Of a stretch of 64,000 nt of DNA, positions 28,566 through 39,406 are shown piece by piece. Position numbers and translations under genes: made by a program. Every line of letters begins with the position of its first letter. Positions within the stretch are counted from its first letter, which is position 1. The DNA lies in the NCBI GenBank assembly GCA_951640165.1, contig OX621251.1, forward strand, positions 32,574,893 through 32,638,892, given 5' to 3'. The DNA comes from Pseudoips prasinana. Its lineage: Eukaryota; Arthropoda; Insecta; Lepidoptera; Nolidae. Below the pieces are notes generated by a model that saw only the letters and a program-made list of their open reading frames with translations, did not search any database and was not told the DNA's origin.

Positions 28566-29590
28566 ATGACTGACTCAGAATACTGGTACAGTCAACAACA
28601 AAGGAAAATAATCAAAATAAGGCATTCAATAGGTGAAAATATAATCCGTCGGGCTCTTTCCAGCGTTGACGTCCCAGCGGTTCTAGAACCAAGCGATTTG
28701 GTACGTGATGATGGTAAGAGACCCGATGGTATGACTTTACTTCCGTGGAAGATGGGAGGGCCCCTGGTGTGGTACGCAACATGTGACGACACCATCGCGC
28801 CTATCTTCCCCATACGTCTGGTTCTGCAGGCGCTGCTGCTACTTTGGCAGAAACCCTTAAAAGGTGCAAATACACAAATTTGGCTGCAAAGATGTACAAC
28901 TGCTGTACAAGATTCGCCCATCGCATAAAGAAATGTTGTATCACCCACCGTAGCCTAGTTGGTAGTGCCCCTGCCTACGAAGCTGGTGGTCCTGGGTTCG
29001 AATCCCGGTAAGTGCAAATATTTGTGTGATGAGATGTTTTCTATGTATATAAGTATTAATCTATCCATATAAGTACGTATATCGTCACCTGGTACCCATA
29101 GTACAAGCTTTGCTTAGTTTGGTTCTAGGATGATCTGTGTGACATTGTCTCCAGATATTATATTATTATAGATTCGCTCGTAGGGTTAAAAGGTGCAAAT
29201 ACACTAATTTAGCTGCAAAATTTGTTTTTGAGCCGTTTGGGGTAGAGACCTTAGAACCATGGGGCCCAAACGCACATTTAATATTTCACGAAATCTCAAA
29301 AAAATTGATCGACGCTTTCCATGATGCTGGCCTATTCTTGGGTCAGAGGATCAGCATTGCCATCCAGCACATTTCCCATACGCGATGCGGAGGGATTATT
29401 AAACGCCTATTAGTGTAAATAGAGTATCTATCGGAAGATCAGCTCTACAGAAATGAAGTACTAGCTGAGATAGGCCCATTTCTCATATACCAGTACGGAT
29501 AAAATTAAAAATATTTAAAATGTATACCACAATTGAATCGATTTTCCCTATTTGTTATGAGAATAAAATTATTTCTTTCTTTCTTTCTGT
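28566..29590 (+). pseudogene. Retroelement-like ORF C-terminus (GKRPDG motif), split by SINE-A
   Basis: The first part (28566-28925) has 'RRALSSVDVPAVLEPSDLVR' followed by 'DDGKRPDGMTLLPW' and 'GGPLVWYATCDDTIAP'. The second part (29185-29420) has 'FVFEPFGVETLEPWGPNAHL' and 'GLFLGQRISIAIQ'. I recall this arrangement from C-termini of reverse-transcriptase-like proteins in many animals; that assignment is from memory. A 34-bp block ('aaaggtgcaaatacac...') occurs on both sides of the SINE (28857, 29188), so the locus was partly duplicated. After a stop there is a UTR and a TTTC-repeat tail at about 29567-29588. Confidence 0.6.
28947..29170 (+). mobile_element. SINE-A copy
   Basis: Head 'gtagcctagttggtagtgcc', B box 'tgggttcgaatcccgg', body, ATTATT tail. 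Confidence 0.85.
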
Positions 29591-30464
29591 AGTTTTTTTT
29601 TTCTAATATAAATTATAGGTGAAAAAATCCTATATTGCTTCGAAATAGTGTGGCAGTGGAGTGTTTCTAAAGTTCGCGATTGGTAAGTGTACCAAATATT
29701 AGCCAATGTTACAGTTGCGAATATATTATCTCCGATTTAGATCATCTACTTTTGCCGGTGACTGTACTCAATACTTTATTATTGAGTATAACAGTACTCT
29801 CTGTAGAAAAGGGTGAACTTTGAGTATTTATAAATCACTATGATACAACGACATGATGAAAAGGATGTTTTTTAAAAGTACCATCAACTTGCACTCCTCT
29901 GTATAACAACCGATTTTAAACAAAATTTTTATGAACCCTGGCCCCTGAGGGATGGGGATAAAAAAGTAGGCGTCTATCGGCTGATATGACGATGTTGACT
30001 ACCTTTTACATTCATACTTTATCTTCAAAATTATTACTAAGTATAACAGCAAACACTACACCGTAAAGCCTATCTTTTTTGTGTCCGGCTCTGGAACTTC
30101 TTTCCACTAAGGAAGCTATGCTGTATAATGTGTATCCTGTCAAGGTTTTTCCAAGAAAATTCTTCGAAGGACTTCCCCTAAAAAGATTTCTCCGCGGTTT
30201 GCAACGCACGAGTGATTGTAGCATGTAGGTATAAGGTACGGTAATATAACACATTCGAAGGAATTTATTACCGTTAAATTTCAAACCATCAACCATGCGG
30301 CTTTTTTCCAAATATGTTGTAATTTTAACCGTCATCAGTCTTTATTGCAGCTACCGAAGGAATCAACAGTTAGTCATTTAACGCAGACTAATAAAGTTGC
30401 TAAAGACACTGTTCCGTCATAACAGAGGGCGACAGCAGTTAAATCCCGGCATTTATTGTTTAAG
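29591..30464. other. Gap: nothing recognised
   Basis: About 870 bp. A 107-codon - strand frame at 30012-30335 resembles no family I know and has no supporting context. Confidence 0.4.
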
Positions 30465-30856
30465 GTGCACCAAATAGGACGCCGTGATCGTCTTTTCTGA
30501 GGCAGTCATGCTCCAGAAGTAGGCTTCCGAGCGAGATCGGGTACGAGCCGATCCCACTCTCAGACGGAGGAGGCAGCCGGTAGCCCAACTCCTCCTCGGG
30601 GTTGCGGTGGCAGTAACAGAGTGTATCCTCTACTGCCACGTACAAGCAGCTCCGGGAACATAGCGATCTGTTTGTAGCGCAGTCGCTGTGCCGGACTGGC
30701 AGTTGTCGGAAAATGAGGAGAGCAATCCAGAAACCTTCCATGGTACGTTTCCCAACCATCGTTAACATGACGCAAAGAGGCGGCGCCGGAGTAGCCGCGT
30801 TCCCATATCCGCTCAGGCGCCAAGAGAAGTCCACGGAAGATTATCAAAAAAAAAAA
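30465..30856 (+). mobile_element. R-F11, longest copy, poly-A tail
   Basis: Has ~230 bp more 5' sequence than the other copies ('ggtgcaccaaataggacgcc', 'gggttgcggtggcagtaaca'), then the shared 'tccggactggcagttgtcgg'-type region ending 'gccaagagaagtccacgg' and A11. Confidence 0.65.
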
Positions 30857-31784
30857 GACTGTCGTGTTCGAATGAGTATTGTCACTGAAGTTCATTGAGA
30901 GAGGAGTTCATAGTCAGTTGCTTTTATCAGTTAATTACCGCGCGGAGAGGTAAACCGTCTAGGCGCGTGGCGAGTTTATAGATGTGTGACCCCCAAAAGT
31001 GTCTTCATTTCTGAGCGTTTTCTTGCTACAGATCAACAGCCGGTAAGGTATGTCGCAGGCCTATTTGACAATTTTATTAGGATAAATATAGATACGGTTC
31101 GATCGATGCTAATTGGTTACGGAACCCAATGGTTTTATTACTGCCCTGTTGCGGCGACGACTTTGTAGCAAATAGTCTTCGTACGGATTACATATAGATT
31201 CCGCTTCCAAAGTCAGTTGTCTTTCATCATAATAAAATATGAATGTTCCAAAGTGAATGCACTTTCACAACGCATACCTGGCACGATGACATATGACTGA
31301 CGTTGCGCCAGTCATTATCCGGTAAGTCGGTCATCTACGTCGGTCGGACATCGATCTGCATTCGTCTGAACAAGACCTTAAATAACAATAACTGAGAAGA
31401 GGATACGAGCGATAAACCAGAATAATATTTTAAACACCACACGCCGCCATTCGTTGAATTTTTTTATCCTTTTGCAATTCGTCACGATGCACGTTATGAA
31501 ATATACGTTTTGGAGTTATTGAGCTTGAATTAAATTCTGAGACCAACCTTCAGGATATCTAGTTTATTTTTGAATTGAAGGAGGCTTCCATAGCTTCGAG
31601 CAATAGAGGTGAAAGCCATGTAGAAAATAAGATTACATAACTCTGAAACCTGTACTAAAAGGCATCCTCTTCAAGGGTTGAACTGAATATATAACTGAGT
31701 ATACTGAATGAATATGCATGATATGATCAGTTTTCAGCCGGTCGTTCGTGTGACGTAGTTGGAAGGTTAAGGTTGTATCTCATA
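30857..31784. other. Gap: nothing recognised
   Basis: About 930 bp of mixed composition without ORF or family match. Confidence 0.4.
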
Positions 31785-31787
31785 ATT

Positions 31788-31984
31788 TTTTTTAGACAGA
31801 AGCAGCGGCTAACATAATCCCCTTGCCACTTCGTGTCGCGGGTTCGAGTCCCGCGCCGGACAACTATTTGTGAGATCCATAAATAGTTGTTCTGAGTCTG
31901 GATGTTATTTGTGTCTTATTATATGTTTGTAAAGTACCCCGCGACACAGGGATTAGTTCCCTAGTGCGGGCGTTGTCTTTAAAG
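31788..31984 (+). mobile_element. SINE-D copy
   Basis: 'gtgtcgcgggttcgagtccc' (B box), 'acaactatttgtgagatcca', tail 'taccccgcgacacaggga' and 'gtgcgggcgttgtc'. It meets the next SINE-D tail to tail. Confidence 0.75.
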
Positions 31985-32215
31985 AAAACCTGCAATGGGG
32001 AAATTATTCCGTGTCGCGGGGTACTTTACATTATGTAATATATATACTTTACATTTATGTATATATATATATATATATATTAACGGACACGAAGTACACC
32101 CAGACTCAGTATATCTACTTATGGGTCAGACAAATACTTGTCTGTGCGAGAATCGAACCTAGGGCATGAAATGGCGAGGCGACTGTCTTAACCACTGCAC
32201 CACACGTGCATTCTA
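31985..32215 (-). mobile_element. SINE-D copy, with AT microsatellite
   Basis: 'gtgtcgcggggtactttaca' at the tail, an (AT)n run at about 32056-32080, 'gaatcgaacctagggcat' as B box and 'ggcgaggcgactgtctta' as head. Confidence 0.7.
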
Positions 32216-32639
32216 TTCTGTTCTATATATTGCGCACAAACATGTTTCAGATTCGATCCCCGCCCACAAAATGTGAAATGCCTGTTTGTAAAGTTTCCGT
32301 AATATTGGTTTTTATTTAGATTAATACTGCGGAAGTTATCTTAAAATATAAATATGGATCTGTTTTTGCTCTACTTACTGGACACTAAACTTTGTAGAGG
32401 ATGACAGGAGTCGAATATACATTATTCAGTGTGCTGCAGACGTAAGCACGATTGACGTCAAGTGAAGTCATGTAGGTACACAAGAAACAACGTCATCGAC
32501 AAAAGCGTGACGGTTCACTTACGTTCACTAATCAGCTAAACGAAGCCGAAAGAAATTTTGACTTAAAACATATTGGCAGTTGACTTTGGTAGATCAATAA
32601 TTATGCTAAATTAAATTTCTGTTTCCATTGGTTCGGATG
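32216..32639. other. Gap: nothing recognised
   Basis: About 420 bp without a supported feature. Confidence 0.4.
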
Positions 32640-32960
32640 TATTTATATAGGCGCTTGTTACATATGCATAGCACACTATAACCGCTGACTAGCATTTACC
32701 CCATTGTTACACTTCGCAACAGCGAGTCACACGAAGGCGCTTAATCAGCATAGCCGGAAAGCAACGTGACCACCGCTGTACCGGACACCTGAAGCCCGCT
32801 CCTCGGCTCCGTGGGACCGGCCACTTCCTACTCAACCATCGAACGGTCGTCACCTAATTAAGTTAGTTCATATAATTTTATTGTGATTCCTTGATAAGTA
32901 ATAAATTATTTTAAGTTTGATCTTGTATTTTTTTGGGTCCTTGGCTGTCGACTTTAATAT
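32640..32960 (+). repeat. Possible solo LTR or promoter-like segment
   Basis: 'tatttatatagg' near 32640 could be a TATA box. A GC-richer middle ('ccgctcctcggctccgtggg') follows, with 'gtaataaatt' as a possible poly-A signal ~255 bp downstream. No matching second LTR or gag/pol ORF is present. Confidence 0.2.
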
Positions 32961-32984
32961 CTCGCTCATAGCGAGATGCTCTTA

Positions 32985-33110
32985 TTTATTTATTTATACT
33001 TCAGTACAATGGGAATGTACATAGGCGGACTTAATGCCGAAGGCATTTTCTACCAGTCAACCTGCGGGTAGTGCAGAGAGATCATGGTAGGTGCACTTAA
33101 GTATAAAAAA
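32985..33110. repeat. Short dispersed-looking repeat
   Basis: 'tcagtacaatgggaatgtac' and 'ttaatgccgaaggcattttc' are phrases I associate with lepidopteran repeats, but no second copy is present here. Confidence 0.3.
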
Positions 33111-33292
33111 TGTACTTACTTATTATAATTATAAATAATAATAATTAAGAATACTATCTATAATATATAAATATATACAATACGTACTATACATTTAATA
33201 TTATACAATAAATACTATATGATTTTAAACTAATGAATACTATACTATAAGATACTACTATACTACAATAAACAAATTCTCTTTACTCTTAC

Positions 33293-33480
33293 CGGTCCAT
33301 AAGTGATTGGCGGGGTTAAGCAACTAGACTCGCGGTCAGGCCATAGATGGGTGACCGCCAAAGTGGTTTAATTTATGAGCTTCTCCGTACTTCGTACGGC
33401 ACGTCAAGCTGTCGGTCCCGGTTGTAGTCATTAGACAACGACTGTTGTATAAAGACTACAGCCAGGACAGACAGTTTAAG
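33293..33480 (+). mobile_element. 5S-SINE, best 5S match
   Basis: 'gattggcggggttaagcaac' and 'gcggtcaggccatagatggg' plus 'tgaccgcc' align in order with the 3' half of 5S rRNA (A box GTTAAGCAAC, GGTCAG, C box GATGGGTGACCGCC). It is followed by the SINE body 'cacgtcaagctgtcggtccc' and a short foldback at the end. Confidence 0.85.
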
Positions 33481-33517
33481 TATATCATATCAGAAATGAA
33501 ACGCGTTCACGCATCAT

Positions 33518-33607
33518 TATCACACAAATATTTGTCCTGGGAGGGAATCGAACCCACGACCTCCAGCGTAAAAAGCAAGCATTTTCCAAACACGCCAACT
33601 TCCGTGC
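33518..33607 (-). mobile_element. SINE-B head fragment
   Basis: 'gaatcgaacccacgacctcc', 'gcaagcattttccaaacacg'. Confidence 0.6.
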
Positions 33608-33636
33608 GTTATTAGTATATATTATATATACAAAGG

Positions 33637-33894
33637 ATACCGTGGCCTAGTTGGTAGTGCTCCTGCCTACGAAGCTGGTGGTCCTGGGTTCGAATCCCGG
33701 TAACTGCAAATATTTATGTGATGAGCACGAATATTTGTTTCTGAGTCATGGATGTTTTCTATGTATTAAAGTATTTATCTATCTATATACGTATGTATAT
33801 CGTCGCCTGGTACCCATAGTACAAGCTTTGCTTAGTTTGGGGCTAGGATGATCTGTGTGACATTGACCCTAGATATTATTATTATTATTATTAT
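33637..33894 (+). mobile_element. SINE-A copy, full-length
   Basis: 'gtggcctagttggtagtgct', 'ctgggttcgaatcccggtaa', 'gaatatttgtttctgagtca', 'tagtttggggctaggatgat', ATT-repeat tail. Confidence 0.88.
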
Positions 33895-35508
33895 ATGTCT
33901 CAATGTGAAGTGCCAACTATTATATCGAAGATTAGCCAGATTAGGAGTGTAAAAAATAGTTTTCACTTTCACGACTGTCACGTTTAGTCCTTGATTTTTT
34001 TTCTTTACCGTGCAGTGACTAGCACTAGTAAAAAACTCAATCCTTTTTGAAATGTAGAAACCATAATTTAATATTTTTTGATTACTTGAGAAGATAATTA
34101 ACAAACTGTCAGAATAATCATGACATAGTCGACTAGAACAACTAAATGACTTTTAGTCTTCGTCATAAATTTCCCAGAAATTTTGGACAATTCTTATTTC
34201 ATAAACAATTTTTTTATATATAAAATTGTGTTAAACCGTCTACGTCAAATTAAATAATAATAATATTAGATTTTATTTTGAGAAGTCAATAATAATTATA
34301 TATAGAAAGAACCGATTTTTCTTTTCCTTTTTGGTGAGTAAAATGTAAATAAAACCGAAAACTTGTTCGTTTGTGTGTATTTTGGTATATTAATTACAGT
34401 AATCTGGAGTACAGGTTAATATTTATTTATGTCGACTATTGTAATCTGTACTTATATTGATGAAGTAAAATATATTAAATAGAATATATATTTAAATTTG
34501 AAATTTAAATCACAAACTGACCGATACACCGTCTTCTAAGTACTGACATTCTTTTTTTTAATTTAGAAATGGGCGAGTGAGAGGCTTAATATAAATTTCG
34601 CTCGTTTAATAGCTTAAGATAAAGATGATATTATGTATTTTAACTTTTGCTTTGACGTAAGACAGTTAAAAAGGTTCCTCCACTCATCGTCCAACATAAC
34701 TCCAGATTACTATAATTTCATAACATAAAACAACTGTTACTTCAAACCGTTTTAACATAATAACTTAAAACAAACGTTACTTTTAATATTTTTGGCAGAA
34801 GACAGCAATTTGAAGGTACACGTTATAATTTATCGTCCGTAAAGCCAAATTCGGCAGCGGATGACAATCCCTTTGTCGCGTCTGCTTCTGAGAAATCGTT
34901 TGATGACTGACTGACAATTATTATGTGTATGAACCCAGCTTAACATCAGACTTGCCAAATTGTCACTCTGACCAATCAACTGTTCCAACACATTTCAAAT
35001 TTAAGTTCTATTTCGTAATGATACGGTTACATTTTCAACTGAATTGGAATGGTCAGTTGGCCATAAAAGAACGATGGCATTGAAACGTTATTCGTTATAA
35101 ATATCGTATTTTTGGTGGAATGATCTTTTCGAGAATTTTTATTGATGTTCGTGTCAACTCTCCTTTGGTGAGTGACAAAGATTTTAATTGTTTTATTTTT
35201 TATGAGTGTGTGTTGTTGCCAAAATATATATTTGACGGTGCGATTTTCATGCATTTATTAAGTTATGCGTGCCAGAAATGCAGAGGGATCAAATATTTTT
35301 TATTTCTTGCTCTTTATTGCTTCTGTTTAATCTACTTTATTGTAAACTTAAAAGAAGAAATGTTATTAATTCGACTGTATGTTTTTTTTTATTTCTATGC
35401 ACTTAATATTCCTGTGCAATCAATTTACTGATATTTCGGTATGTAAAATCCTGCCGGTTCATGAGAGGGCTGTGTTGTCAGTAGCGTTAAATCTATGGTA
35501 GTGACGAT
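33895..35508. other. Gap: AT-rich, nothing recognised
   Basis: About 1.6 kb. An open frame of 103 codons at 35120-35431 is Phe/Ile/Tyr-rich and looks like an AT-composition artefact. Confidence 0.4.
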
Positions 35509-35757
35509 TTCAATAACCATATCATTCGCACAAGATCTCAAAGAAACAATAATATGAGGAGATTTAAAGAGCCCACTTGTGATAATTATTATGGTCGAAG
35601 GTGTAGATCTTTTTTAATTCCAACTATTTTCAATAGCCTCCCAGTCAACATAAGCAATGGTATTACAAAGACCTCTTTTAAAAACAAACTACTTATGCAT
35701 TTATATAATATCTTCTGTAAAAACTTCACCGTAGGGAATATTTGAATATTTAATCGT
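35509..35757 (+). pseudogene. LINE C-terminus remnant
   Basis: Open frame with 'FNNHIIRTRSQRNNNMRRFK', 'NYYGRRCRSFLIPTIFNSLP' and 'SFKNKLLMHLYN'. The 'Y-G-R-R...F-N-S-L-P...F-K' pattern is the usual extreme C-terminus of Jockey/CR1 LINE ORF2. 5'-truncated. Confidence 0.6.
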
Positions 35758-35994
35758 ATAGATATAGATAGAAAATAATATAGTTTGTGAACTTAAAATT
35801 AATACTAAACTTAAAATGTAAACTTAAAAAAATTGTCAAAAAAAGGAGCTACGTCTGCCAACAAACTGCTTTGCAGTTTGGCAGCGGTAAAAATGAATTG
35901 TAAAATATTTTTTCTCAGAATAGCTTTTTCATTTCATTTTTTCTTTTTTCATTTAGAAATGTCAAAATCCGGAGGCGAACTCAAAGTAACAGCT

Positions 35995-36245
35995 ATTGCC
36001 TGAAGAATTGAAAAACGAACTGTGACAATGGGCAGGACTTATAGGTCGTAGATCCAACAGCCGACGGGACAAAAACGAGTTCTCGAGTGGTGACCACGAA
36101 CTAGAAGACACCGCGTGGGCCGACGATCTTGCGATGGTCACGGGAAGACACAGTATATGGGCAGCACAAGACTGGACATTGTGGAGATATTTGGGGGTCG
36201 CCTTTGGAAACGTCATCATCATCATCAGCTTTCGACTGATATCGT
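35995..36245 (+). mobile_element. Decayed RTE-like LINE end
   Basis: 'gtggtgaccacgaactagaa', 'gccgacgatcttgcgatggt', 'gacattgtggagatatttgg', ATC-repeat and 'gatat' end. Many changes and a scrambled tail. Confidence 0.5.
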
Positions 36246-36325
36246 AACGTTTCCTTTTTATTGTATGTTCTGCGATTTCTCCGTTATTTGTTAATAGATT
36301 TAGCTTATTTATCTTAAGAGTATTC

Positions 36326-36690
36326 CTTTTTAAGGTTCCGTAGCACAATGACAAAAAACGAAACCCTTATAGATTCGTCATGTCTGTCTGTCCGTCCGTA
36401 TGTAACAGCCACTTTTTTCCGAAACTAAGTATAACAGCTGTACGATTGAAACTTGGTAAGTAGATGTATTCTGTAAACCGCATTAAGATTTTCATATAAA
36501 AATAGAAAAACAACAATAATTATGGGGGTTCCCCATCCATAGAAATTAAACTCAAAAATTTTTTTTTCATCGTACCCATACGTGTGGGGTATCTATGGAT
36601 AGGTCTTTAAAAATGATATTGAGGTTTCTAATATCATTTTTTTCTAAACTGAATAGTTTGCGCGAGAGACACTTCCAAAGTGAGAAAAAT
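36326..36690 (-). repeat. R-F9 copy (-)
   Basis: 'aaggttccgtagc', 'gattcgtcatgtctgtctgt', 'ctgtaaaccgcattaagat'. The 5' end is cut by SINE-B. Confidence 0.6.
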
Positions 36691-36693
36691 GAG

Positions 36694-36930
36694 TGCCTAT
36701 TGGCAAATGCTTGCTTTTCACGCCGGAGGCCGTGGGTTCGATTCCCACCCAGGACAGATATTTGTGTGCATGAACATGTCTGTTTTCTTGAGTCTGGGTG
36801 TAATTGTCTATATAACTATGTATTTACAAAAGAAAAAGTAGTATATCAGTTATCTGGTTTCCATAGTACAAGCTCTAGTTAGTTTGGTATCAGGTGGCCG
36901 TGTGTAAATAATGTCCCAGGATATTATTTA
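36694..36930 (+). mobile_element. SINE-B copy
   Basis: 'ttggcaaatgcttgcttttc', 'cgtgggttcgattcccaccc', 'catagtacaagctctagtta', tail near 'aggatattattta'. Confidence 0.8.
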
Positions 36931-36962
36931 TTAGTCCGCCATAATAATAACATTTAATTCGT

Positions 36963-37390
36963 ACCTTAATATAGACAGAACTATTCAGACAATATGTAGT
37001 AAATATATGGCTAAAATTTAAAATATAGATAATTAAACCTACACATGATCATTGACAAGAACTTAATTTAAGTTAGCTAAATATTGTTATAAAATAAATT
37101 TTATTGTAAATTATTTCCTACAATCCGTGTACCTAAATATCTATATGTACAGACGTTGGCACATCCAGCTATCCCAATCTGTCAAATTTCTTTTAAAGAT
37201 TTTTAACGTTATCACAAAAGCATAAGGTTCACTTTCAATTGGGGAGACAGATTGGGGTAGCTTGATGTGCTGGCATCTGTACCTAGAAATAATTATTAAT
37301 TAATAATATATTACTACGAACATGTTATGACTATTTATAAGCGCCTTTTAAAAGTCTACGTGAATAAAAACCTTTTTTATTGTTATTTAT
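36963..37390 (+). mobile_element. R-F10 split by MITE-2
   Basis: 'ccttaatatagacagaacta' to 'gtctacgtgaataaaaacct'. MITE-2 at 37150-37279 interrupts 'atctatatgta...cctagaaat'. Confidence 0.8.
37150..37279. mobile_element. MITE-2 copy with TA duplication
   Basis: Starts CAGACGTTGGCACATC and ends GATGTGCTGGCATCTG; TA at 37148-37149 and 37280-37281. Confidence 0.82.
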
Positions 37391-37430
37391 TAATGTTATT
37401 ATTTAATTAATATTATAGATAATTAACAGC

Positions 37431-37545
37431 CAGACACAGAACAAATAATCGTGCTCATCACACAAAGATTTGTCCCGGGTTGGGGATAAAACCCACGACC
37501 TCAGGTTCAGCAGACAGAGTCACTTAACTACTACTAGGAGGCCAA
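37431..37545 (-). mobile_element. SINE-C copy (-)
   Basis: 'cagccagacacagaacaaat', 'cgtgctcatcacacaaagat', 'taaaacccacgacctcagg', head 'acttaactactactaggagg'. Confidence 0.55.
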
Positions 37546-37549
37546 AAAA

Positions 37550-37901
37550 CTAAAAAAAATAACTTGCGAGGTGTCAAGGGACACCCGGATGGAACGAGGT
37601 TATTTCTTATTATTTATTATGTACAAAAACCCTGTATACACTCAACAAAAATATTCAATGAAAAATAGCAATGAAAATATCTGGCTTGTTTTATATAAGA
37701 GAGAGAGAGAGAGAGAGAGACATACAGAGAAACATGCGCACGCCGCACAGCTGCAAAAAGTGTCGTGACAATTTTTCGTAAGAATTTCTTACGTCTAGCC
37801 CCCTTTCACAACGCGCGATAAGGAACTTCATTCCAAAAATATATTTTATTGTAAATTGCTTTTAAGATGTTATTAAAATTCGTTCGTAACTGAATTTGTA
37901 C
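37550..37901. other. Gap with (GA)n microsatellite
   Basis: A pure GA run at about 37697-37722. Otherwise no supported feature. Confidence 0.5.
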
Positions 37902-38195
37902 CTTAATATAGACATAACTATTCAGACCATATGTTGTAAAATATAGCTTATACTGTAAATTTCGATAATTATACCTAAACATAATCTCCTTGACAATAAC
38001 TTAATACAAGCTAAATATCATTACTATTATAAAATAAATTATATAAATGTTTTAACAATTGGTGTACTTAAATATCTATATGGAACTAAAAATAATTATG
38101 TATACCTACTTAACTATATTACTACAAACATATTCTGACTATTTACAAGCGTTTTTTTAGTCTACGTGAATAAAAAGCTTTTTATTTTATTTATT
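37902..38195 (+). mobile_element. R-F10 copy
   Basis: 'ccttaatatagacataacta' through 'gtctacgtgaataaaaagct'. Confidence 0.75.
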
Positions 38196-38595
38196 TATAA
38201 TCCTTTTACTCGTATCTGTCAATAAAATATTTATAACTATTGACATCACGCACCCCACGCTTTTTTATAATTTTTGTATGAAAGTGAGTTTTTGAGGCTT
38301 TTAAATATTATTTTATTTATGCCAAAACACGTCTTGCATGGCACAAAGACACTGCCTGCAACAGGGGAACAATAAATTGCTAATCCTAGTAATAAGAAGG
38401 GTTCTAACTGTTCCAAATATTTAATAATTGTCATCGGTCCTTGATAAGTATGGTAAATTTCGATTTAATCCGAAGATTTGCAGAAGGTCAAAACAAAGTT
38501 CAAAATTACCGTATGAAGCTAAAAAATCGTGATAAAAACATATAGTCGAAAACTAATCTCCTTCTTTTGGAAGTCGGTTGGAAATAATTTTACAC

Positions 38596-38775
38596 GTGGT
38601 TCAGTGGTTAAGGTAATATCTAGTTACCTCAGCGCAGCGCTCTGGTATTTCTGTTTCGATACAATGACTATACAACTATTTTTGTGACTCATAAAATAAT
38701 AGTTCCGAGTCTGTGTGTGGATTGTGTTGTGGAATTACATGTTTGTAAAGACCACGTGGTACAGGGGTTTCTATA
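38596..38775 (+). mobile_element. SINE-D copy, divergent
   Basis: 'cgtggttcagtggttaaggt' (A box), 'caactatttttgtgactcat', 'ttccgagtctgtgtgtggat', 'atgtttgtaaagaccacgtg'. Confidence 0.5.
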
Positions 38776-39406
38776 ATTAATGTATGGGGGTGTATAAAGT
38801 TCAAAACTATGGAGTACATATATATAACCACGACCAAAGTGAAATTTTATCTCATATGACGTAAATTGAATTAATTTTCGTAAATTTTCGCATTATTCTT
38901 GGTTTTCCCTCGTTGGCCAGTTTATTAGACTTACTGCAGCTGCATCATTGTCCATCACTATCAAGTGAACAACATTGCCCATTGACATGACCATTATACT
39001 TGCGTTTAGCGACGCTCAGAGTGACATCATAATTATTTTTTCTTCAATTTTAATTAGATTATAGTGTACAAAGTTACTGTTTTATCATAAGTGTTATACC
39101 ATTTGAAAGCCTGTGATAAGTCCTTCACGATAATATAAGTGTTGGATCATAACTCTTTGGAACCAGTGAGTAATCATCAAATGCATTACTTCAACGACCG
39201 TTTTTTACCAAACGTAACTGACCTGCGCAACCCGCGGTCCGCCCGCTTCGCAGCACATTACAACTCAGCGGTTTAACTGCTGCATCGCTGTATGTGCTTT
39301 AATTCCCTATTAGACGGGTGAGGAATTTTAGTTCTTTTTGTGTGCTAAACAATTTTTTTTTGTGTGTATTTTTTTACATTTAATTTTTATTAATACTGCA
39401 TGCGGG

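Noticed and set aside
30012..30335. 107-codon - strand ORF
   Set aside because: No recognisable motif or repeat match; length is within chance expectation over 64 kb.
35120..35431. 103-codon ORF, Phe/Tyr/Ile-rich
   Set aside because: AT-composition artefact; no domain, no context, and no signs of a promoter or splice sites that I can support.
37697..37722. Tandem GA run and other microsatellites as a CRISPR-like array
   Set aside because: Simple repeats without spacers; the genome is eukaryotic.
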